Shown here in pieces: positions 31,417 through 40,681 of a stretch of DNA of 58,404 nt. The DNA is from Bacillus sp. JCM 19058 (GTDB lineage Bacteria; Bacillota; Bacilli; Bacillales_H; Bacillaceae_D): contig BAXO01000024.1 of the NCBI GenBank assembly GCA_001310555.1, positions 1-58,404 on the forward strand, in the 5' to 3' direction. A model generated the notes under the pieces. The model was not told where the DNA came from. It was given only the letters and a program-made list of their open reading frames with translations, and made no database searches. Numbering within the stretch: position 1 is the first letter of the stretch; each line of letters begins with the position of its first letter. A program made the position numbers and the translations under genes.

Positions 31417-32262
31417 ATGGCAATAAAAATTGTAACTGATTCAACCTGCGATTTAAGTCCCGAAGTGATTGATAAATACGAAATCGAGATTATTCCTTTA
31501 TCGATTCATGTTGAGGGAAAGAGTTATAGAGATGGAGTCGATTTGACGAAGTCAGAGTTTCTGAAAATCCTTACAACAGCAAAAGAGCTGCCTAAAAGCT
31601 CGCAGCCGTCGCTCGGCGCCTTCAAAGAAACCTATGAGCGGCTGGCAGCTTCTGAACCGAACGTCCAAATAATTTCAATCCATTTGGCCAATACATTGAG
31701 CGGAACGTTTCAAACGGCACAAACGGCCGCTGATATGGTCGATATCGATGTAACGGTTGTCAATTCGAACTTCATTTCGCACGCCTTAGGCTACCAGGTG
31801 CTGGAAGCAGCAAGGCTGGCAAATCAAGGACAAAGTGTCGAAGAAATTATCGATCGCCTGCAGACGATCAGAGCACACACTTCTTTACATCTCATGGTGG
31901 ATACACTTGAATATTTGGCTAAGGGGGGAAGGATTGGGAAAGGTAAGGCTCTGCTAGGCTCTTTACTAAAAATAAAGCCGATTGCATCGTTGGCAAACGG
32001 AGTTTACACACCGATCGGAAAGGTGAGGACGTATTGGCAAATGATTCAAATGCTGACACGGAAATTCGAAGAGGAAACGAAGGGCAGAGGTATTCGAAGG
32101 ATAAGCATTGCCCATATCGGTGCAGACCAGCTTGCTCAACGGTTAAAGGAATCTTTGCAAAACGCTTCCGAAATAACGGAAATTCCGATAATAGTTACAT
32201 CTCCGATCATAAGTGCACATACTGGACCAGGTGCAGTGGCTTTAATGTATTATACAGATTGA
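31417..32262 (+). CDS. degV: DegV family protein
   Basis: 281 residues, intact. The N-terminus IKIVTDSTCDLSPEVIDKY, the SLGAFKETYERL loop (after KSSQP) and the C-terminal VTSPIISAHTGPGAVALMYY are diagnostic of DegV proteins, which bind a fatty acid and in some cases serve the FakAB phosphorylation system. Start ATG at 31417 behind AAAGGAGC. No FakA partner is nearby. Confidence 0.95.
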   Translation: MAIKIVTDSTCDLSPEVIDKYEIEIIPLSIHVEGKSYRDGVDLTKSEFLKILTTAKELPKSSQPSLGAFKETYERLAASEPNVQIISIHLANTLSGTFQTAQTAADMVDIDVTVVNSNFISHALGYQVLEAARLANQGQSVEEIIDRLQTIRAHTSLHLMVDTLEYLAKGGRIGKGKALLGSLLKIKPIASLANGVYTPIGKVRTYWQMIQMLTRKFEEETKGRGIRRISIAHIGADQLAQRLKESLQNASEITEIPIIVTSPIISAHTGPGAVALMYYTD

Positions 32263-32340
32263 TCGGAATAGAATCGTTGCAATTGCCACCTAATAGCGGT
32301 ATTCTAACAGCAAAGCGAATTTTTGTGGAACGCCAATGAG

Positions 32341-32362
32341 CGAATACGAATAACCGTATTCG
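32341..32362 (+). terminator. Hairpin after degV
   Basis: CGAATACG and CGTATTCG form a perfect 8-bp stem. A T run (ATTTTTTC) follows about 13 bases later, so it may be part of a terminator. Confidence 0.45.
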
Positions 32363-32428
32363 GGCGGCAACCGATTTTTTCAGTGCAATGATCAAGTTAG
32401 TAATAAGAATAACAAGAGGTGATGAATC

Positions 32429-32764
32429 ATGATTCAAGAATTAGCGAGCGAGAAGGAATGGGGAGAGCTTCTAGAAAAATCAACCGAGAAACTCGTTTTA
32501 CTATTTAAGCATAGTACAAGCTGTCCGGTCAGTGCAGAAGCTTATCAGGAATTTCGCTCATTTGTCGAAAAGCATACTAGTGACCCGTATGAATATGGTC
32601 TCGTAAAAGTGATTGAATCAAGACCCGTTTCCAATAAGATCGCCGAGGAACTAGACGTCAAACACCAATCCCCACAGCTGATTGTTATAAAGGATAACGC
32701 GGTTCGCTGGCATGACTCGCATTGGCGCATTACGGAAGCAAAAATCGCAGAAGTCGTTTCATAG
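32429..32764 (+). CDS. ytxJ: Bacillithiol-system thioredoxin-like protein YtxJ (BrxC)
   Basis: 111 residues, intact. The active-site Cys lies in KHSTSCPVSAEAYQEF, and the C-terminal part HQSPQLIVIKDNAVRWHDSH is typical of YtxJ/BrxC, a monothiol thioredoxin-like protein connected with bacillithiol redox control. Start ATG at 32429 behind AGAGGTGAT. Its own terminator follows at once, so it is monocistronic. Confidence 0.92.
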   Translation: MIQELASEKEWGELLEKSTEKLVLLFKHSTSCPVSAEAYQEFRSFVEKHTSDPYEYGLVKVIESRPVSNKIAEELDVKHQSPQLIVIKDNAVRWHDSHWRITEAKIAEVVS

Positions 32765-32772
32765 CATCGAAG

Positions 32773-32955
32773 TCATCGTTGGCAAGTAGCCAGCGATGCT
32801 TTTTTACTTGCAATAAATTCGCCAAAGTCATCGCTCTCGATGTTAAGTAGGCAGTTTTGAAACAGAAGGTACGGTAACGCTTTTTTGCCCGAATTCAACG
32901 TATCAGTGCGGAACAGCTTGTTTTGCAAAAAGAGCACTTCTTGTTTAACGTCCAT
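32773..32955 (-). CDS. Possible small protein (doubtful)
   Basis: The frame reads MDVKQEVLFLQNKLFRTDTL and onward to the stop at 32773, about 60 codons. Its last codons fall within the ytxJ terminator, and its ribosome site is weak, so the true end or the gene itself is uncertain. I recognise no family. Confidence 0.3.
   Translation of the reverse strand: MDVKQEVLFLQNKLFRTDTLNSGKKALPYLLFQNCLLNIESDDFGEFIASKKASLATCQR
32774..32805 (+). terminator. Terminator of ytxJ
   Basis: CATCGTTGGC and GCCAGCGATG pair with a 5-base loop (one G-T), followed by six T; 10 bases after the stop. Confidence 0.9.
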
Positions 32956-33139
32956 TTTAACCATTTCTCATTAGCCTTCAGGAAATGAAGTGGCTTTTAG
33001 TGTGGAATAAAAAAAGTTTTATTGAGAAGGAAAACCTGATTAAAACTGCAAAAATTGTTCTAGCTTTCTTTTTCTACACTGATGGCTGAAACTCTTTATC
33101 CCTCCTTTTCGTTACATAGTAAAAAATGAGGTGGGTCAA

Positions 33140-34067
33140 ATGTGGAAAAGGGTATTACTTCTTGGACTTCTACTGTGTGCCGGCTTACTTGGCTGCAGTA
33201 ATCAGGATGAAACGAGTGAGGCAACGAGTGAAGCGGCGGATTATGCGGGTGCCGAGCCATTGTCGCGGCAAATTACTGAACAAAGCGAGAGTATTGAAGA
33301 AGACAGCGGAAATATCGAAGGAGAATTAATGGATGACGGCGAGGAGCATACGGATGCGTCCTCCCTGCCTTCTGAGCGCATGGTAATTTACGAAGCCTAT
33401 GTTGGCGTGGAGGTAGAGAAATATGACGAAGCGGAGCAGGCATTTCAAGCCCACGCTGAAGAAATGGGCGGGTATTTAGTCGATTCAAGCTATTATGAGG
33501 TCGAGGAAGGGCAAGCATCGGGGACATTGGTGTTTCGAGTTCCAAAGGAGCAATTTCAACCGTTTTTAGACCTTGTTGAAAACTCAAGCATTAAGCTCTT
33601 AAACCGAGAGGTGAGCGGGGAAGATGTCACAGAGGAATACGTTGATTTGGAATCTCGTCTCCGTTCAAAGCGGATGGTCGAGGAACGGCTGCTTTCGTTC
33701 ATGGAAGATGCCGATAGTACTGAAAACCTGCTGAATATTTCAAAAGAGCTCGGACGGGTCCAAGAGGAAATCGAACAGATTCTTGGCCGACAAAAATACT
33801 TAAACGAACGAGTCGACTATTCTACAATTACTGTGGAAGTGACAGAGAAACAAGTTCAAATTTCAACGCTGCAAGGAGATGAAAACCTCCATACGTGGAG
33901 CCATGCTCAAAAGCTATTCATGGATACCATTAATACGATCTTACTTGTCGCCTCACGCTTAGTGGTGCTAATCATCGGCCTGTCGCCGGTTTTAGTTCCG
34001 CTGCTGTTACTGTCGGGCGTAGGATATTGGTATTGGCGTAAAAAAAAGAAAATCGTCAGAGCTATAA
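33140..34067 (+). CDS. DUF4349 lipoprotein
   Basis: A lipoprotein signal ends in CAGLLGCSNQ. The body reads VIYEAYVGVEVEKYDEAEQA and then the conserved DUF4349 coiled-coil region LNREVSGEDVTEEYVDLESR..., and a C-terminal membrane helix LVVLIIGLSPVLVPLLLLSG ends in WRKKKK. Start ATG at 33140 behind GAGGTGGG. The frame as written runs to 34213, but the run of eight A at 34040-34047 precedes a clean alternative: with seven A the protein ends RKKRKSSEL at 34067. That shorter end fits the family. Role unknown; membrane-linked surface protein. Confidence 0.85.
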
Positions 34068-34620
34068 CATTTAAACAAGTGTTTAAAAACGTAGGAATGG
34101 GATTCTGTCCCTTTCACGCACCTTTGGACGAAAGGTGGGCGGGGAATGGCTGTTGTCTCGCAAAGATCCGATTGTTCATCATTCCATTCTCTTCGGTTCG
34201 CAACCTCCTTTGAAGCCGAAACGCATGGCTTTGGACTGTATTTGGCTCAAATGGCTCGGCACAAAAGCCGGGCCATTGTTAGCTAGTTATACATAACTAT
34301 TGTGCACGAAAAGGGACTGAGCGCAAAGTCCCTTTTCGACACGAACAAAAACCAGTACGTCTATAGTTACTTTTTCGGTTTTTGTGACAATCGCCAATCA
34401 TCTGTTATGATTAAATTGAATTCTTGCCCTTGTTTACTCCCCATCTTTGAGCGAAAGGTGGAGCGTTGCCATTGCGAAGTCGAGGCTCTCAATCCGATGA
34501 CTCATCTTACCGAAAAAAAGTTCCTTCGCGTCTGAGAATACTGTTGGACGAATATACCTTTGTAGATGAAGTCGCTTTGCCCTAAGATTTTATCAAATTG
34601 AAGATAAAAGGAGTCTTGCG
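34068..34620. other. Intergenic stretch with a perfect hairpin
   Basis: CGAAAAGGGACT at 34307-34318 and AGTCCCTTTTCG at 34327-34338 are perfect 12-base arms around an 8-base loop, a possible terminator of the DUF4349 gene though no T tract is adjacent. The open frame at 34302-34535 starts inside this hairpin and is probably not a gene. Confidence 0.5.
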
Positions 34621-35624
34621 ATGAGCTCACAACGAATCATAACTATTGCTGTTATGCTTTTAAGCCTTCTAGTAACCTCTGGATGCAGCAGTTACTTTGA
34701 GGAGGCATACGATGAGCTATATGAAGTAGGAGAAAAAATCGCATCCGAAATTAACGTCATTGCATCGGGTGTTGATAGATTTACCGGGGACAGATCGGAA
34801 AACATTGACAATCCTTTGAAGGATTTACGCCTGCTGGAAGATAGCGAGCGTATACCGGTCGTCGAAGGCGAGGCTGTTATATCGTTTTTAGATATTGGAC
34901 AGGGCGATTCAACGTTGATTCAGACAACCGAAACGACGATTTTAATTGACACGGGTCGCCAAAACAGTAAGCGGACGATGGAACAGCTGAAGGCGAGGGG
35001 TATTGAAACGATTGACACGCTAATCCTTTCTCATGTCCATGCGGACCATATCGGAAACAGTGATAAAATTATCGATACTTATAAGCCAACCGAGGTTTGG
35101 TGGAACGGTGATCTGGCCACTTCTAAAACATTCGAACGCCTCGTCGATACGATATACGAAAAAAAACGTTACCGTGGTTGAGCCAAAAAGGGGAGAAACG
35201 CTTAGCAGAGGTCCTTTTCAGTTTAACATCCTTAACCCTGGAGACACGCTGTTAGGAGATGCAAATGATGATTCCTTGAGCTTTTTAATGAAATTTGGTA
35301 ACGTCACGTTAGCGTTTACAGGGGATGCAGAAAAAGCTGGAGAACAAGCGATCCTAACTTCACCATTCGATTTAAAGACTGATATTTTCAAGGTTGGCCA
35401 CCATGGCTCCAAAACATCCAACAATGATTTTTTTCTAAAAAAAATTGCAGCCTACGCTTGCCGTATACTCTGCAGGTAGCGGAAACAAGTATGGTCACCC
35501 GCATAAAGAAATTTTCGAGCGATTTAAAAAGACGAATACGTCTGTGCTCGGTACGGACAAAAACGGGACGGTTACTGTTATCACAGATGGTGAAAGCTAT
35601 AAAGTAAGAGTACAAAACATGTGA
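34621..35624 (+). CDS. ComEC-like metallo-beta-lactamase lipoprotein (two frameshifts)
   Basis: A lipoprotein signal ends in LLVTSGCSSY. The hydrolase domain begins AVISFLDIGQGDSTLIQTTE, with the metal motif ILSHVHADHIGNSDKII, then LAFTGDAEKAGE and VGHHGSKTSNNDFF, as in the ComEC/Rec2 C-terminal domain and secreted phosphodiesterase-like MBL proteins. Breaks at two eight-A runs, 35159-35166 and 35437-35444; seven A in each restores YEKNVTVVEPKRGETL and LKKLQPTLAVYSAGSGNKYG. Corrected length about 334. Cell-surface location; nucleic acid or phosphodiester substrates are likely but not proven. A DUF3006 gene follows. Confidence 0.88.
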
Positions 35625-35637
35625 GAGGGAGAATACG

Positions 35638-35893
35638 ATGGAAAAAGCAGTGCTTGACCGAATTTCAGAAGGAAAGTTTGCCGTTTTATTAGTCGGCGAA
35701 AGCGAAGTCGAATATGTTCTTGATAAAAGCGCTTTGCCGGAGGAAGCAAAAGCCGGTAGCCACTTGCTCGTCGATATTCAAAGCGAAAAAAATAATGGAC
35801 ATAAAACTGGACACTGAAGCAACCATATCAGCCCGTGAGCGTATAAAAAGCAAGATGGAAATGATACGGAAGAGACAAAGGAAGGGTAATTAA
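35638..35893 (+). CDS. DUF3006 family protein (one frameshift)
   Basis: About 84 residues: MEKAVLDRISEGKFAVLLVG..., a small beta-barrel-like family that often follows ComEC-like MBL genes. The run at 35786-35792 has seven A; six joins IQSEK to IMDIKLDTEATISARERIKS. The ATG at 35638 follows GAGAGGGAG and lies 13 bases after the MBL stop, so the two are an operon. Function unknown. Confidence 0.8.
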
Positions 35894-36217
35894 CTATACA
35901 GCCGGCAGTTATTGCTCCTTGGCGAACTGGACGAAAGAGCTTACTGTATGCGATTCTCGCAGCAAACAGTAAGCATTGGCCTAGTTAGTTAACATAATAA
36001 GAATACATTCAACTAACATTTCCAGCACGGATGCTTCTACGCTTTTAAAAATAGGGAAAAAAAACGGCTGTATGCTGTGCACTAAGCGGAAGTGACTCTC
36101 AAAAAAAACGTGACATAGCGAATGAGCTCGCTAATTGTTCATTTACGACCGAACGTTACTCCGTAAACACTTCGAGACATAGCCTTTACCGAGCGTCACT
36201 CTTAATGAAACAATTTT
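35894..36217. other. Intergenic stretch
   Basis: AT-rich DNA between convergent genes. I see no gene, promoter or clear terminator that I can support. Confidence 0.4.
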
Positions 36218-37012
36218 CTAGCGATAGTTGCTGTGAATATTTTTAATGTAACTATTCATCAGCAAGGGAAGAGAAACTAAAATTGGCGGATCTTCCAGCC
36301 GCGGTGCATGGAGCATCACGTGCTGATGCGGAACAGAGGATGATGGCTCGACAACGATAGGCTCCTTCGAACTGCTACGCAAGGTAGAGTAAGGCAGGAG
36401 AAAGTCAATCGTCTGTGTACGCCAGGAGACGGATGTGGCCATCAAATAATAAATGCCCGGTTTAACGCCGGTAAAACAAAATTCACCTAATGAAAATAGC
36501 AATGTTCCATATAAAGGCATTCCTTCAGGAATCGGTTTAGCAAATAAGCCGATCAGGATGATTCCTTCAAACGGAACCTCCGCTTGAACGGAACCTTCTA
36601 TTCTGCCTTGCTGTTTCACGGCAGTAGCTGAAGCTTGCCATTGTCCGAGATTTTGTAATGAGCGGAAGAGACCTTGCGCTTGGGTCTCCTGATTCCGGAA
36701 GTCTGATGGTGTCACGCCTACCCGTTCGGTAAAACGAGTCGTGAAGGTTCCTAAGCTTTGTTGTCCGATCTCCAATCCGATGTCGCGAACACTCAGGTTC
36801 GTCCGCAACAACAAATCCTTTGCTTTCTGCAAACGGATAGAGGAAACGTAATATATCGGCGAAAGGCCCGTCTTTTCCTTAAACATGCGTGCGAAATGGT
36901 AAGGACTGTAGGCTACATGACTAGCAATGCGGGAAAGTGGAAGCGGTTCATTAATATGCTGATGGATGTAGGCAATCGCTGCATCTATTTCTAAATATTT
37001 GTCAGTCAGCAT
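36218..37012 (-). CDS. AraC-family transcriptional regulator
   Basis: 264 residues, intact. The two helix-turn-helix units are at the N-terminus: AAIAYIHQHINEPLPLSRIA through FARMFKEKTGLSPIYYVSSI, and LSVRDIGLEIG through FTERVGVTPSDFR. The C-terminal 150 residues form a separate domain with many Gly and Pro and may sense a ligand. The start at 37012 follows AAAGGAGC. It stands alone; target unknown. Confidence 0.9.
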   Translation of the reverse strand: MLTDKYLEIDAAIAYIHQHINEPLPLSRIASHVAYSPYHFARMFKEKTGLSPIYYVSSIRLQKAKDLLLRTNLSVRDIGLEIGQQSLGTFTTRFTERVGVTPSDFRNQETQAQGLFRSLQNLGQWQASATAVKQQGRIEGSVQAEVPFEGIILIGLFAKPIPEGMPLYGTLLFSLGEFCFTGVKPGIYYLMATSVSWRTQTIDFLLPYSTLRSSSKEPIVVEPSSSVPHQHVMLHAPRLEDPPILVSLPLLMNSYIKNIHSNYR

Positions 37013-37525
37013 TTCAACAGCTCCTTTTTAGGCTAAGGTACTTACATACGTCAATACGAATACAGAACAATAGTTCGTATTTATAATATCATATAATTAA
37101 AAAGGATGAAACAACAATATTTACCTGTTTGTTTTATTTTCATTACAGACGCCTAGCGGATTGATCAATGGTGAAGTGGGTTCACGCAAAAAAAAAGCGA
37201 GCAGTATTGTTCGCCTCAAATATAGGATCGTGCGGAAATATGGCTAAGTCGAAAAAATGGAAGGATATAAATGACTGTAAGCAAGGAATAGAACTGCTCT
37301 AGCCATTTTCTAGTTTAGTTATTTTGAGGACATACGGTGCTCCACTTCGTCAAAACTTGCAATCTAGTCAATGTTCGACAACGTTAATGAAAGAACGACA
37401 CGCTTCTTAATTAAACGTTTGTTTAAAAATGAAGAAGCGTGTCAGAATTTAGATCGTCGAAATTTTCCTTTAACGGTTTAAGTGTCCCTGCTCATAGAGC
37501 TTTGGTGCTCTTCAACCTGCTTGTC
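37013..37525. other. Intergenic stretch with a long-armed hairpin
   Basis: GACACGCTTCTT at 37397-37408 and AAGAAGCGTGTC at 37432-37443 are perfect 12-base arms with a 23-base AT-rich loop. On the minus strand it lies after the exonuclease gene and may end its transcript, although no T run is adjacent. No gene seen. Confidence 0.5.
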
Positions 37526-38419
37526 CTACTGATTTTGTGGAATTTTGACTTTAATGTTAAAAGGCTCTAACGAATCTTTAATTAGCTGCTCGGAAAAGGC
37601 ATGGGTAAATTCGTCAAAATTAACCTGTTCGAGTCCTGGGAGATCGCAAATAATCGTTGCTAGTCGCTTGCTTAATTGGACCGATTCGTGACCGGCAGCT
37701 AGCTTTTTTAAATAGCGCTTAAATTGCGGGTCGAGCGAGTCTAGCTGTTCGTAAACCTGTTCGATCGAGCCGTACATCTGGATTAAAGGTAAGGCTGACT
37801 TTTCTCCGACGCCAGGGCAACCGGGAATATTGTCGCTTTTGTCGCCGAGCAATGCTTTCACATCAATCCATTGCGTCGGTTCAATGCCGTAATCGTTACG
37901 AAATCGTTCTGCTGTGTAAAGCAACTCTTCCTTTTTGCTCGCAATGATTTGAGTCGTCTGCTGATTAAGCAGCTGTAGTAGATCTTTATCATTGCTATAA
38001 ATATAGCAGGGGCCTTCCATTTGCTCGCTCCACATACAAGAGACGGCACCAATCGCATCATCCGCCTCATAGGGAGGAACGAGTAGCTGCTTCACCTTTA
38101 AAGTATCAAGAATAGCCGTACAACTTTCATATTGCTGAATAAGCGGCGTGGGCAGGTCAGAGCGTGTCTCTTTATAAGTAGGACAATACTGGCGGCGAAT
38201 CGAATCCTCTCGTTTGACATCCCAAGCAACGGCCGTATGTGTAATGTCATGCTTATCAATAAGCTGGAAATATTTTTGGAAAAAGACTCGCAAACCATTT
38301 ACGTATAAACCGTCATCGTTTGTTGGAAGCTCATCTTCATTCTTACCATAAGCGGTTGCAAAATAGCCTCGACTCAGCAAGTTAAAGCCATCGATTAAAA
38401 GCAGGGTCGGTAGTGACAC
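37526..38419 (-). CDS. 5'-3' exonuclease, YpcP-like (FEN fold)
   Basis: 297 residues, intact. It is the free-standing version of the polymerase I exonuclease domain: LLLIDGFNLLSRGYFA, VAWDVKREDSIRRQYCPTYK, PPYEADDAIGAVSC and IYSNDKDLLQLLN carry the acidic metal ligands, and ALLGDKSDNIPGCPGVGEKS is the helix-hairpin-helix region. It removes RNA primers or flaps during replication and repair. The GTG at 38419 follows AAAGGAGG. Upstream on the same strand are araM and araL. Confidence 0.93.
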   Translation of the reverse strand: MSLPTLLLIDGFNLLSRGYFATAYGKNEDELPTNDDGLYVNGLRVFFQKYFQLIDKHDITHTAVAWDVKREDSIRRQYCPTYKETRSDLPTPLIQQYESCTAILDTLKVKQLLVPPYEADDAIGAVSCMWSEQMEGPCYIYSNDKDLLQLLNQQTTQIIASKKEELLYTAERFRNDYGIEPTQWIDVKALLGDKSDNIPGCPGVGEKSALPLIQMYGSIEQVYEQLDSLDPQFKRYLKKLAAGHESVQLSKRLATIICDLPGLEQVNFDEFTHAFSEQLIKDSLEPFNIKVKIPQNQ

Positions 38420-38542
38420 GTGAGAGACCTCCTTTTCAAATTATTCGGATCAGTTGTCCGCGCGGTTCGGGCGGCATCGATACCGAATCCAGTCAAGCTT
38501 GCTCTATTTTACCATGCTTTAGTAGATAGCGGCGCACATATT

Positions 38543-39724
38543 TCAACGAGTCGATTTGCTTTTTAGGTTATCAGCTACCGTGTGATTACGATGTACGAAC
38601 TCATTGCGGAAGCGCAGCATCGTATAGCGATCCCGTAACGTATGAGCATGAGCAAGACTTTCGTCTAACAGCTCCTCGCTGACGCCAAGCTCTGCAATCG
38701 ATGTCGGTCCACCGATACGCGCCATCCATTTCTTTAACCGCTCCGGAGAAGGGATACCCGCTATGATATGTTGAATTTCATGGAGATGAGTCACAATGTC
38801 CGGGCTATCGCTCTCATTCAAAAGCTTAGCCACTTCTTGCTTGTATAAAGAAGCTATGATTTGCGTGGAAACGCCCACCTTCGCTCCGTGCAATATTTGA
38901 CGCTTTTTCTGACGAAGGAAATTCATTTCCCAATAATGGGAAAGATGATGCTCAGCTCCGGAGGCTGGGTATGAATTTCCCGTTACGAGCATCGCGAGCC
39001 CGGATAAAACAAGTGCCTCCATAAGCATTTTAACCCCTCGCTCCTTCGCTTCCGCAAGCTCATCAATATGCTCGATACATGATTTTAATGCGACTTCGGT
39101 CATTGCAGCAGCCTGTTCATGATAGGCTTCCTGGGCAAATAGATGTCCGAACCTCCAGTCGGCTAGAGAAGTATATTTTCCAAGAATATCGCCGAATCCT
39201 GCTGCGATCATAGCTTTCGGTGCCCGAGTGAGCAGCTCTGTATCCGCAAACAAAGCAAGAGGGGCCTGTGCTGGAAAGGTTATTTTCTCACCGCGTATGA
39301 CGAGAGGAGCACCTTTGGAATTAAAGCCATCGACTGAAGGAGCTGTCGGATACGACAAGAAGGGGAGCTTCATTTTGTAGCTCGAAAATCGGGTAATATC
39401 GTGAATCGTTCCGGAGCCTACGGCAATAAGAATCTCGGTATTCGCCGGACACTGAAGCAAAACTTGAACAATCGCAGCCTCGTCGGCGACAACATCGTTA
39501 AGCTCGTTCCCTTTGACAATGCACGCTTCAACCGAGAAGCCTGCAGAAGAGAGCGTCGTTGCCAATTCGCGGCAAGCAACGTCCTGTAGCGTCCGATCGG
39601 TGACCAAGACGATATGTCGGACGTTCTTTTCCCGTAAATATCGTTTTAAGGCAGCAGCTGCATGTCTTTGAATCGTAATTTCTTCGATGCCAAGCTCATC
39701 CCACTGTTTATTGTCTTCAAGCAT
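38543..39724 (-). CDS. araM: Glycerol-1-phosphate dehydrogenase AraM
   Basis: 393 residues, intact. It makes sn-glycerol 1-phosphate from dihydroxyacetone phosphate, a precursor of heptaprenylglyceryl lipids. IAVGSGTIHDITRFSSYK and PSVDGFNSKGAPLV form the nucleotide and metal regions; AAGFGDILGKYTSLADW and the histidines of ASGAEHHLSHYWEM and LHGAKVGVST complete the metal site of the iron-type dehydrogenase fold. The ATG at 39724 overlaps the end of araL by 8 bases, so translation is coupled. In B. subtilis araM lies inside the ara operon; here it is 13 kb from araDBA. Confidence 0.95.
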   Translation of the reverse strand: MLEDNKQWDELGIEEITIQRHAAAALKRYLREKNVRHIVLVTDRTLQDVACRELATTLSSAGFSVEACIVKGNELNDVVADEAAIVQVLLQCPANTEILIAVGSGTIHDITRFSSYKMKLPFLSYPTAPSVDGFNSKGAPLVIRGEKITFPAQAPLALFADTELLTRAPKAMIAAGFGDILGKYTSLADWRFGHLFAQEAYHEQAAAMTEVALKSCIEHIDELAEAKERGVKMLMEALVLSGLAMLVTGNSYPASGAEHHLSHYWEMNFLRQKKRQILHGAKVGVSTQIIASLYKQEVAKLLNESDSPDIVTHLHEIQHIIAGIPSPERLKKWMARIGGPTSIAELGVSEELLDESLAHAHTLRDRYTMLRFRNEFVHRNHTVADNLKSKSTR

Positions 39725-40519
39725 TCCCTTCCTCTCCGTTCCTCATAAAATCGAGCAGTGATGCGAGCACATAATCAGGCTTTTTCGGTCCGATCATTTG
39801 CTCACGCTGATCCTCGCGTGTATTACCGGTAAGCACAAGCGCTGTTTTCATATTGTTCATATTGCCGATAGCGATATCCGTACCGAGACTGTCGCCGATC
39901 ATCATACATTGCTCGGCTTTGAGCTGCAGGACTTCGAGTGCTGCTTCCGCCATAAAGCAGGAAGCTTGCCGATGACCAATTCCGTTTTTTTATCGGTCGC
40001 CGCCTCGATCGCGCCAATCATTGCCGCCACATCGATCGAATCTCCGCCTTCACTCGGGAACATTTTATCCGCGTTCGTCGCGATAATTCTCGCACCATTT
40101 CTGACTGCTTGAAAGGCCGCATTCAGGTCGGCATAAGTGATCGCTTCATGCAAAGAAACCACAAGAAAATCGGCTTCCTGAGGTCGGGTCGCGAGCTTTA
40201 CGCTATGATATTGTAGTTCCTGTGACAAGCCGTCATCTCCCAACGTCCAAACCCGGCTTGTCGGATAATGGGCTTGAAGAAAGCGGGCGGTAACGGTAGA
40301 CGCGAGCAGAATTTCTTCACGATACAGCTTCACTCCTAAAGCAGTTAAGGAGTCGAACGCCATTTGACTGGAAATATTGCCGCGATTGCTTACAAAAACG
40401 ATTTTTTTACCGAGCTTTCGAAAATGTTCGATCGCTTGATCAGCTCCGGGAATGAGCTTTTTTCCGGTTACAACAGTTCCGTCGAGATCAATCAATAGTC
40501 CATCAATAGTCGTTAGCAA
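39717..40519 (-). CDS. araL: HAD-family sugar phosphatase AraL (one frameshift)
   Basis: A HAD-type phosphatase of the NagD subfamily: LLIDLDGTVVTGKKLIPGAD holds the catalytic Asp pair, VFVSNRGN is motif II, and MMIGDSLGTDIAIGNMNNMK is motif IV. It dephosphorylates low-molecular sugar phosphates. Start TTG at 40519 behind AAAGGAGG. The frame breaks at about 39963, where one T added to GCTTTATGG joins IGKLPAFMAEAALEVLQL. Divergent from the DeoR gene with a shared operator between. Confidence 0.92.
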
Positions 40520-40584
40520 TCGAATTCCTCCTTTTATACATGTTGCTCTCGTTTAATTATCACAATAAAACACAACAAACGTCA

Positions 40585-40607
40585 ATCATAAAATGTGCTT
40601 TTATGAT
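40585..40607. promoter_or_regulatory. Inverted repeat between araL and deoR, putative operator
   Basis: ATCATAAAA and TTTTATGAT are perfect 9-base arms with a TGTGC centre, in the 160-bp space between divergent genes. A DeoR-type repressor could control both itself and araL-araM from this one site. Confidence 0.6.
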
Positions 40608-40681
40608 GAAAATTGATTTTTATTGATTTTTTTCATTATGATTAAGAAAAACGAGACTTAAAAAAAGGCGGGTGGTTTAGT

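Noticed and set aside
34302..34535. 77-codon hypothetical protein
   Set aside because: Starts within a perfect hairpin and has no ribosome site.
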